The notes under the pieces were generated by a model. It ran no database searches, was not told the DNA's origin, and saw only the letters and a program-made list of their open reading frames with translations. DNA of 5,688 nucleotides from Actinomycetota bacterium (GTDB lineage Bacteria > Actinomycetota > Acidimicrobiia > Acidimicrobiales > JACCXE01), in assembly GCA_013697265.1 (NCBI GenBank), contig JACCXE010000499.1, positions 1-5,688 of the forward strand, in the 5' to 3' direction. Made by a program: the position numbers and the translations under genes. Of the stretch, positions 1 through 5,003 are shown one piece after another; positions within the stretch are counted from its first letter, which is position 1, and each line of letters begins with the position of its first letter.

Positions 1-592
1 GGTGGGGAATGCGGCCGAAGCTCGGCTTCATGCCGACCAGGCCCGAGAACGCAGCCGGGATACGGATCGACCCGCCGCCGTCGCTGGCCGTGGCCATCGG
101 CACGAGGCCGGCCGCCACCGCGGCGGCGCTGCCCCCACTTGAGCCGCCGGGTGTGCGCTCGGTGTTCCACGGGTTGCGGGTGGTACCCCACGCTTTGGTG
201 TGGGTGAAGGCAACGGTGCCGAACTCGGGCGCCGCCGTCTTGCCGATCGGCACGCAGCCCGCGGCGCGCAGCCGGGCCATGTGGATCGAGTCGGCCGGTT
301 GTGGCGGAGTGTCTTTGAACAGCAGCGATCCGTGCGTTGTGGCCAGACCCTTGGCGTGCTCGAGATCCTTTACGCCGATCGGCACGCCGGCGAAGGGTCC
401 CGGGTCTTGCCCGGCGCCGACCATCTCGTCAATCGCGGCCGCCGCAGCGCGCGCCGCGGGCTCGTCGATGATCACGAATGCGTTCAGCGCGTCGTTGTGT
501 TCGGCGATGTTGGCCAAGCACTCGTCGAGTATTTCGGCCGCCTTCAGTTGTCCGCTACGAACCTTCTCGGCGATTTCTACCGCTGTGCGCAT
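1..592 (-). CDS. Amidase-signature family hydrolase, N-terminal part (gene runs off the left edge)
   Basis: This is the first 197 residues of an amidase-signature (AS) enzyme, a family that hydrolyses C-N amide bonds. The Ser-cisSer-Lys triad is visible: Lys75 in GVPIGVKDL, cis-Ser151 in TPGGSSGGSAAA, and nucleophile Ser175 in DGGGSIRIPA. The 24-residue spacing between the two serines, and about 76 from Lys to cis-Ser, match well-studied members such as FAAH. Family members are usually about 450-500 residues, so more than half is missing, including the part that sets substrate specificity. The substrate cannot be named; arylamides, aliphatic amides, peptide amides and cyclic amides are all possible. 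The ATG at 592 is preferred because AAGG lies 6 nt upstream and the N-terminus reads like a normal AS start. There is no signal peptide, so it is probably cytoplasmic. It starts 8 nt after the M1 peptidase stop and is probably co-transcribed. It is not GatA on any evidence here, since no gatB or gatC is adjacent. Confidence 0.95.
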   Translation of the reverse strand, partial: MRTAVEIAEKVRSGQLKAAEILDECLANIAEHNDALNAFVIIDEPAARAAAAAIDEMVGAGQDPGPFAGVPIGVKDLEHAKGLATTHGSLLFKDTPPQPADSIHMARLRAAGCVPIGKTAAPEFGTVAFTHTKAWGTTRNPWNTERTPGGSSGGSAAAVAAGLVPMATASDGGGSIRIPAAFSGLVGMKPSFGRIPH

Positions 593-598
593 GCCGAA

Positions 599-602
599 CC
601 TT
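599..602 (-). promoter_or_regulatory. Shine-Dalgarno of the amidase gene, overlapping the upstream stop codon
   Basis: On the minus strand the sequence reads TAAGG, then six bases, then ATG. AAGG is a plausible Shine-Dalgarno, and its first two bases belong to the TAA stop of the M1 peptidase gene. This supports the ATG at 592 and suggests that ribosomes finishing the upstream gene reinitiate on the amidase gene. Confidence 0.55.
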
Positions 603-2034
603 ACGGCGCGGCCCGCAGCCGTTGCCCGCCGAAACGCGCGATCACGGCCTCAGCATTCGGGGCGACGGTTTTCAACGCGTCGACCACCGACGACGGCACC
701 GCCACCCGGTACGCGTTGGCCGCAACGAAACGGGCCAGCGCGCAGTCCACCGCCGCAGTCGACACGCCAAGCGCACCCAACGCGTGCACGGGCTGCACGT
801 AAACCGAGCGGTAATAGGCCCCGTGACGTTGATCCCAGTACGGCATCGCTTCGCCCATGCGCCCGGCGCCTCCGGCGGGGATCGGCTTGGCCAAAAACGA
901 CCGGTACGTGGTTTCGACCTGGGCCTCGGCCCACGACGCCAAGCCCTCATCGATCCACGGGTCACGACCCTGGTCGCTGCCCACCAACGCGTAGAACCAT
1001 TGGTGCGCGATCTCGTGCGACAGCGTGCGACTGTTGGTGCCCGGCCCTTGCATCACGTGGCCGGGGTACTCGATGCCGCCCTTCAGTTTCGGCGTGATCG
1101 CGAGCGTGTACGCGGGCCACGGATACGCGCCGTAGCGACGGGCCAGTTCCGTGAGGGCGGGCGTGACCGCGCTGAGATACATCGCGGCCGAGTCGTTCAG
1201 TGTTTTATCGACCCCGACCACCACCGGCACCGTGCCGGCCAAGCCTCGCGCCACCGTGAAGTCGCCGATCGACGCAGCCCAGTCCGGCACGGCACTCGCG
1301 GACCAGGTTCGGTCCCCGCGGTCGGTGCCGCTGGCCAACACCGTCAGGCCCGGCGGCGTCACCAGGTGGACGTCGAAGTCGGCGTGAATCGACGTGGAGG
1401 CTTCGGCGTTCGACGTCGTGGGCGGGTCCAGCGTCCAACCCGCACCGGGCTCCCACGGCAACAGCGGCAGCCACGAACCGAGACGCACCGTCGTGCCAAC
1501 CCGGCTCAAGCGCTCGTCGACGTCGCGGGGCAGCGTCACCACAAAGTTCACTGCGAATCGCTGCGCGGTGGTCGCCGGTATCGGACCCGTCGCCGCGACC
1601 GCGGTCGTCGCGTTCACGAGCGACAGCGCAACGGGTCTTCCGTCGAGCGTCGCGTCGCCCAAGTCCATGCGGCCGCCTCCCGCCGCCGTCGTCGGCCCGT
1701 TCGGCCACAGCCGCATCACGATCCGGTCCGTCGCCTTGTCCGGCGTGAAGAGCGCCCGCAGCGAGCCCCGCACTTGGTTGGCCGCGAGGTCGAGGGTGGC
1801 GTCGATCGTGTACTTGGTGCGGTCGCGGCGAGGCTCGACGCGCTTCAGCGAGGAGGCGTCACACCCGTTCGGTGCCGGCGGAGCAGCGAGGGTTGTCGTC
1901 GTGCTCGCCGTGGTCGATGGCGCGGCCTTGGTGGTGGTGGAGCGACGCGTGGTCGGCGACGCGTCCTTCGACGAACCGTTTGCGCACGCGCCGAACACCA
2001 GCGCGAGCGCGATGGCGGAGGCGAATCGCCTCAC
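601..2034 (-). CDS. M1-family (gluzincin) metallopeptidase, predicted lipoprotein
   Basis: This is a 477-residue exported zinc metallopeptidase. With the GTG start at 2034 the N-terminus is a lipoprotein signal: MRRF, a hydrophobic stretch at residues 4-16, and a lipobox VFGAC with Cys17 as the lipidation site. A flexible Thr/Ser/Pro/Ala-rich linker follows at about 21-55. Residues about 70-260 look like the M1 N-terminal beta domain. The catalytic domain has GGIEYPG (319-325), where Glu322 stands in the place of the GAMEN glutamate. The zinc site is HEIAHQW (His340, Glu341, His344), followed by WIDEGLASWAE with Glu363 exactly 18 residues after His344, the M1 spacing. The protein ends about 110 residues after Glu363, so the large C-terminal helical domain of classical aminopeptidase N is absent. 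Starts upstream of 2034 would bury the signal peptide behind an Arg-rich segment and extend far into the SDR gene. The GTG overlaps the SDR TGA in GTGA, implying translational coupling. The substrate is unknown; aminopeptidase activity is inferred from the family. Confidence 0.93.
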   Translation of the reverse strand: MRRFASAIALALVFGACANGSSKDASPTTRRSTTTKAAPSTTASTTTTLAAPPAPNGCDASSLKRVEPRRDRTKYTIDATLDLAANQVRGSLRALFTPDKATDRIVMRLWPNGPTTAAGGGRMDLGDATLDGRPVALSLVNATTAVAATGPIPATTAQRFAVNFVVTLPRDVDERLSRVGTTVRLGSWLPLLPWEPGAGWTLDPPTTSNAEASTSIHADFDVHLVTPPGLTVLASGTDRGDRTWSASAVPDWAASIGDFTVARGLAGTVPVVVGVDKTLNDSAAMYLSAVTPALTELARRYGAYPWPAYTLAITPKLKGGIEYPGHVMQGPGTNSRTLSHEIAHQWFYALVGSDQGRDPWIDEGLASWAEAQVETTYRSFLAKPIPAGGAGRMGEAMPYWDQRHGAYYRSVYVQPVHALGALGVSTAAVDCALARFVAANAYRVAVPSSVVDALKTVAPNAEAVIARFGGQRLRAAP

Positions 2035-2804
2035 CGCATGAACAGCCCGCCGTCGACAACGAGCACCTGACCGGTGATGTAGCTCGCCTCGTGGCTGAGC
2101 AGGAACACGACGGGCCACGCAATCTCCCACGCGGTGCCTTGGCGCTTGAGGGGAACCGGCGTCTGGTCACGCGAGGGCCGGCCGCCCGAGGCCACCCTTC
2201 CGAGCGGCGTGTCGATCAGGCCCGGGCATACGACGTTGGCCCGCACGCCGCGGCTGGCGCATTCGGCTGCCACGTGCCGGCTAAGGCCGATGAGCCCGGC
2301 CTTGGTGGTGTCGTATACCGGGATGCGACTGCCGGCCTGAAGGCCCGCCACCGACGAGATGAACACGATCGACGAGCCCTCGCCCAAGCGCTCCTTCGCT
2401 GCTTTGCACACCAGGAAGTGGGCTCGCAGGTTCACGTTCTGCGCCAGGTCCCAATCTTCAACTGTCGTGCGCGACAGGCCAGCGCCGGCGGCGATTCCGA
2501 CGTTGAGCACTACGCCGTCGATGCCGCCCAGCGCCGCTTCGCTCTCGGTCACGAGCGACTCGCACGCTTCAGGGTCGCTCACGTCGGCCGGAATCACAAC
2601 TGCATCAGCGCCTTCGGCTCGCACGAGTTCCGCGGTCGCTTCCGCCGCGTCTTTGTTCATGTCGACGCATGCGATCGACGCTCCCTCACGCGCTGCGGCC
2701 ACCGCGATCGCGCGCCCGTTGCCGATCGGCGCGTCCGGGTCGTCGGTAGCGCGGGTGCCTGCGCCGACTACCACGATCTTGCGCCCGGCGAGGCGACCGC
2801 TCAC
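2031..2804 (-). CDS. Short-chain dehydrogenase/reductase (SDR), classical type with an enlarged glycine loop
   Basis: This is a 257-residue NAD(P)-dependent oxidoreductase. The Rossmann glycine motif starts at VVVGAG (11-16) but is interrupted by about ten residues (TRATDDPDAP) before IGNG (27-30). Asp48 at the end of strand beta2 (CVDMN) favours NAD(H) over NADP(H). Asp74 in PADVSD is the usual adenine-ring contact. The motif normally reading NNAG is LNVG (100-103). Catalytic residues are Asn125 (NVNL), Ser151 (FISSVAG), Tyr164 and Lys168 (YDTTK). The C-terminus, ITGQVLVVDGGLFMR, is the standard SDR ending. Length is normal (about 250). The GTG start at 2804 overlaps the TGA of the upstream gene in GTGA and places the first beta strand where SDRs have it. 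The frame stays open further upstream to 3353, but that part lies out of frame over the neighbouring gene and does not read as SDR. The substrate is unknown; a hydroxy/keto conversion in small-molecule catabolism is inferred. Confidence 0.95.
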   Translation of the reverse strand: MSGRLAGRKIVVVGAGTRATDDPDAPIGNGRAIAVAAAREGASIACVDMNKDAAEATAELVRAEGADAVVIPADVSDPEACESLVTESEAALGGIDGVVLNVGIAAGAGLSRTTVEDWDLAQNVNLRAHFLVCKAAKERLGEGSSIVFISSVAGLQAGSRIPVYDTTKAGLIGLSRHVAAECASRGVRANVVCPGLIDTPLGRVASGGRPSRDQTPVPLKRQGTAWEIAWPVVFLLSHEASYITGQVLVVDGGLFMR

Positions 2805-3346
2805 GACGGGAACCCATCGACGCCGGCGTCGCGCTCTACGCCGAGCGAGTTCAGCGTCATCGATACCAAGTGATACTGGCCGACTGTCATCAGAACCTCG
2901 ATGAGCTGTTTCTTGGAGTAGCGCACCGCCAGCGCGTCCCAAGTGGCGTCGCTGATCTTCGAATCGGCGTGCAGTTCGTCGGCGGCGGTGATCAGCAGCG
3001 CGTCGTCGTCGCTCCACCCGGCGGCCGACGGGTCGAGCGTGGTCGCGTCGACTTCCTTCTCGCTCAGCCCTGCCGCCATTCCGATGATCTTGTGCTGGCC
3101 CCACTCGTAGTCGCTCTGACAGTTCCAGCCGGTGCGCAAGATGAGGATCTCGCGTTCGCGGGCGGCAAGGTCGCCGCCGTAGAGCAGCACACCTCCGAAG
3201 GCGCCCCACCGTTTGAGCAACTTCGGGTGGTGGGCCAGCGTCGTGAAGATATTGAGCGGCGTACCGGCGCTGAGCCCGGCCAGCACCTCTTTGGTCTTGT
3301 CGTCGCTTTCCGCGTCGGTGATCGGTGCGATGCGTGGTTGAGCCAT
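2801..3346 (-). CDS. Carboxymuconolactone decarboxylase / AhpD-fold family protein
   Basis: This is a 181-residue, probably cytoplasmic, mainly helical protein of the CMD/AhpD-like superfamily. The family core spans about residues 60-95: AAREREILILRTGWNCQSDYEWGQH, then IIGMAAGLSEKEV. Glu66, Cys76 and His85 sit where the AhpD proton-relay Glu, first Cys and His lie. The second Cys of the AhpD CxxC pair is replaced (NCQSDYEW, Asp79), so AhpD-style disulfide reductase activity is unlikely. A second helical half (about 112-165, ending QYHLVSMTLNSLG) is typical of the longer stand-alone proteins of this group, often found beside dehydrogenase or catabolic genes. It is not shown to decarboxylate carboxymuconolactone, and no protocatechuate genes are present. 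It is the first gene of the minus-strand run. The ATG at 3346 is 1 nt after GAGG, too close for a normal Shine-Dalgarno, so a leaderless message is possible. Its TGA overlaps the SDR start codon. Confidence 0.9.
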   Translation of the reverse strand: MAQPRIAPITDAESDDKTKEVLAGLSAGTPLNIFTTLAHHPKLLKRWGAFGGVLLYGGDLAAREREILILRTGWNCQSDYEWGQHKIIGMAAGLSEKEVDATTLDPSAAGWSDDDALLITAADELHADSKISDATWDALAVRYSKKQLIEVLMTVGQYHLVSMTLNSLGVERDAGVDGFPS

Positions 3347-3351
3347 ACCTC

Positions 3352-3357
3352 ATCTTG
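3352..3357 (-). promoter_or_regulatory. Weak candidate -10 box (CAAGAT) for the CMD-SDR-peptidase-amidase run
   Basis: On the minus strand CAAGAT matches TANNNT except at the first base. It sits 5 nt before the ATG at 3346, one base closer than ideal for a leaderless start. A promoter for this run must lie here or inside the plus-strand gene, since only 29 bases separate the two divergent start codons. The evidence is weak. Confidence 0.2.
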
Positions 3358-3363
3358 GCGGGT

Positions 3364-3369
3364 TACGGT
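3364..3369 (+). promoter_or_regulatory. Candidate -10 box (TACGGT) for a leaderless transcript of the 157-residue gene
   Basis: TACGGT fits the TANNNT actinobacterial -10 consensus. It lies so that its last T is 7 nt before the A of the ATG at 3376, exactly the -12 to -7 arrangement expected if transcription starts at the start codon. No good Shine-Dalgarno precedes that ATG, consistent with a leaderless mRNA. A weak -35 candidate, TTGAGC, lies at 3338-3343 with a long 20-nt spacer, inside the first codons of the divergent gene. The six-base match is short, so this is a prediction. Confidence 0.45.
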
Positions 3370-3375
3370 CGAGCG

Positions 3376-3849
3376 ATGTCGGCGGACCGTGTCCCCACCT
3401 GCGTGTGGCGGGCCACGCCCGAACTGATCGTGGTCCTCGACGACAAGTTCGGCGAACCAATCGACAGCTATGTCAACGGCTCGCAGGTGTGGATGCGCGA
3501 AGACGGGCCCGACGAGATCGTCCTGCAATGGCGCCTTCATCCGGTCGCCGGATACAAGCGCCCGGCGGGCGTCGAAACCGACGCGGTCTTCGGCCAGGCC
3601 GCCCTGGCGTTGGCAACCGGTGAATCGCCGCCCGCGCCGCTCATCGAATTGTGGGACGGACTCGAATGCTTCGCCGCCTACGGCGACGACGTCGAACCGG
3701 CGATCCTCGCCAACGCCGCCGCAGCCGCGCTCGGCCTCACGCCCGACGCATCGGGCCTCGTCGACCACGAAGCCATCGCCGACGCGTGGGAGAATTCACG
3801 GGGCGCCACGTCGATCACCGCCGCGCTCTTCGGGCAACTCAATACCTAA
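3376..3849 (+). CDS. Unrecognised 157-residue protein
   Basis: I do not recognise this protein and assign no function. It is the only plus-strand gene in the window. The ATG at 3376 is chosen because a TACGGT -10 box is positioned for a leaderless start there, and because the in-frame alternative GTG at 3325 would add 17 residues encoded antisense to the start of the divergent gene. The N-terminal part (about residues 8-60) looks beta-rich, with alternating hydrophobics (LIVVLDDKFG, SYVNGSQVWM, EIVLQWRLHP) and conserved-looking Trp11, Trp39 and Trp52. The rest (about 68-157) is Ala-rich and mostly helical (AILANAAAAALGL). The protein is acidic, with no signal peptide, membrane segment, metal-binding Cys pairs or nucleotide-binding loop. 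Codon choice resembles its neighbours (GC-rich third positions), so recent transfer is not suggested. It is probably a real gene because the reading frame has residue patterning, a fitting promoter and a stop placed exactly at the end of the opposing gene. Confidence 0.8.
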   Translation: MSADRVPTCVWRATPELIVVLDDKFGEPIDSYVNGSQVWMREDGPDEIVLQWRLHPVAGYKRPAGVETDAVFGQAALALATGESPPAPLIELWDGLECFAAYGDDVEPAILANAAAAALGLTPDASGLVDHEAIADAWENSRGATSITAALFGQLNT

Positions 3850-3852
3850 TTA
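3847..3852. other. Abutting convergent stop codons (TAATTA)
   Basis: TAA at 3847-3849 ends the plus-strand gene, and TAA (read from the minus strand) at 3850-3852 ends the homogentisate dioxygenase gene. Together they form the palindrome TAATTA with no spacer. There is no room for an intergenic terminator, and I see no hairpin followed by a T-run on either side. Transcripts must therefore end inside, or read through, the opposing gene. Confidence 0.85.
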
Positions 3853-5001
3853 ACGGGCCCACGTCCGGAAGTAGTCGGGGTCCGACGCCGAGCGAGCCGC
3901 GTCGGTCACGTTCAGCGGACGGAACGTGTCGAGCATCACTGCGATTTCCTCGGTGCGCGTTTGGTCGACCGACCTCTCGTAACTGCCCGGCTGTGGGCCG
4001 TGCACGAAGCCGGCCGGGTGCAGCGTGATCGAGCCGACTTCGATGCCCGACCCGGCACGGCTCATGAAGTTGCCAGCCGAATAGAAGATCACCTCGTCGG
4101 AGTCGACGTTGCTGTGGTGATACGGGATCTTCACCGCGTCGGGGTGGAAGTCCAACAGCCTGGGCACGAACGAGCAGATCACGAAGCCGGGGCCTTCGAA
4201 GGTCTGGTGGACCGGCGGCGGCTGGTGGATGCTGCCGACGATCGGCTCGAAGTCGTGGATCGACAGCGCGTACGGATACAGCGAGCCATCCCAGCCGACC
4301 ACGTCGAAGGGGTGGTGCTTGTGCGTGTGACGGCTGAGGCCGGCGCGGGTGCGCACGAATACGTCCACCGGTCCGTCGTCTTCGGCAACGAGTGGTTCTT
4401 TTGGGCCGCGAATATCGCGCTCGCAGTACGGCGCACGTTCGAGGAACTGGCCGGTCGCGGTGCGATAGTGACGGGGCGGGCGCACGTGCCCGCTCGTCTC
4501 GAACACGAGCATCGACGTCGGTTGCTCCACGACCCATCGGTGGGTCACGCCGCGGGGCACCACGACGTAGTCGCCGGAACGCAACGTGAGCGGGCCGAAC
4601 GACGACTCGAGTACGCCATGGCCGTCTTGCAGGTAGACAAGCTGATCGCCGACCGCGTCGCGATACAGCGGCGTCGCTGCTCTTAGCGTTGCCACCGACA
4701 GCTGCACATCGTCGTTGCCGAACAACAGGTGACGACCGAGCACGGGATCACTGCTCCCCGTTGCTTGCGCCGTGCGCACGTGTAGTGGCACGACGGGATG
4801 CAGCGGCGACAGCGGTGGACGCGTCCAGTCCACCGCGTTCACTTCGAGCAGCGCACTGGGTGAGCACCGGTGGTACAGCAGCGACGACGCGTCGGAGAAA
4901 CCTTCCTCGCCGACGAGTTCCTCGGCCAACCGCAGCCCGCTGGCGTCGCGGTGCACCGTATGGCGCTTTGCGGGCACGTCGCCGACGCGTCGGTAGAACA
5001 C
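3850..5001 (-). CDS. hmgA: Homogentisate 1,2-dioxygenase, short (about 380-residue) bacterial form
   Basis: This is a 383-residue cytoplasmic non-haem Fe(II) dioxygenase that opens the ring of homogentisate to 4-maleylacetoacetate in tyrosine/phenylalanine breakdown. Two cupin barrels are visible. The first spans about residues 95-170 (VYLQDGHGVLES, then GDYVVVPRGVTHRW). The second, about 225-340, carries the family hallmarks: HHPFDVVGWDG (229-239), SIHQPPPVHQTFEGPG (257-272) and PYHHSNVDSDEV (293-304). Compared with human HGD (His335, Glu341, His371 bind iron), the likely ligands are His296, Glu303 or Asp302, and His334 in HGP. His328 (LHPAG) matches the second-shell His365. It is shorter than the roughly 430-445-residue eukaryotic-type enzymes. 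The GTG at 5001 is favoured because GAGGA lies 7 nt upstream and the protein then begins FYRRVGDVPAKRH; upstream extension is an Arg-rich run inside the fumarylacetoacetase gene. It follows that gene after 2 nt, so the two are very probably one operon. Without biochemical data a homogentisate-like ring dioxygenase remains a fallback. Confidence 0.92.
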   Translation of the reverse strand: MFYRRVGDVPAKRHTVHRDASGLRLAEELVGEEGFSDASSLLYHRCSPSALLEVNAVDWTRPPLSPLHPVVPLHVRTAQATGSSDPVLGRHLLFGNDDVQLSVATLRAATPLYRDAVGDQLVYLQDGHGVLESSFGPLTLRSGDYVVVPRGVTHRWVVEQPTSMLVFETSGHVRPPRHYRTATGQFLERAPYCERDIRGPKEPLVAEDDGPVDVFVRTRAGLSRHTHKHHPFDVVGWDGSLYPYALSIHDFEPIVGSIHQPPPVHQTFEGPGFVICSFVPRLLDFHPDAVKIPYHHSNVDSDEVIFYSAGNFMSRAGSGIEVGSITLHPAGFVHGPQPGSYERSVDQTRTEEIAVMLDTFRPLNVTDAARSASDPDYFRTWAR

Positions 5002-5003
5002 CG

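Noticed and set aside
9..1097. Plus-strand open frame (362 codons) antisense to the amidase and peptidase
   Set aside because: It has low-complexity Ala/Pro/Arg composition and no domain. It lies opposite the catalytic motifs of two real genes.
478..2070. Long plus-strand open frame (530 codons) antisense to the M1 peptidase
   Set aside because: Its product is Arg/His-rich with no recognisable motif, and the minus strand encodes a clear M1 protein over the same bases. Long empty antisense frames are common at this GC content.
2035..2130. Upstream start for the M1 peptidase adding 32 residues
   Set aside because: It would put an Arg-rich segment ahead of a good lipoprotein signal and extend nearly 100 bases into the SDR gene. 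The GTG at 2034 gives a textbook lipoprotein N-terminus.
2031..3353. Apparent 440-codon fusion extending the SDR upstream across the CMD-like gene
   Set aside because: The first 183 residues are Arg-rich and lie out of frame over a clear CMD-family protein. A GTG start in a GTGA overlap at 2804 gives a normal-length SDR.
3325..3375. GTG start at 3325 for the 157-residue plus-strand gene
   Set aside because: It would lie inside the divergent gene's coding start and upstream of the TACGGT -10 box placed for the ATG at 3376.
3853..3875. GGGCCC and nearby GC-rich bases as a terminator after the convergent genes
   Set aside because: The palindrome is only six bases, there is no T-run on either side, and it lies within the hmgA coding end.
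3961..4686. Plus-strand open frame (241 codons) antisense to hmgA
   Set aside because: There are no motifs and the composition is biased. The minus strand carries unmistakable homogentisate dioxygenase signatures.
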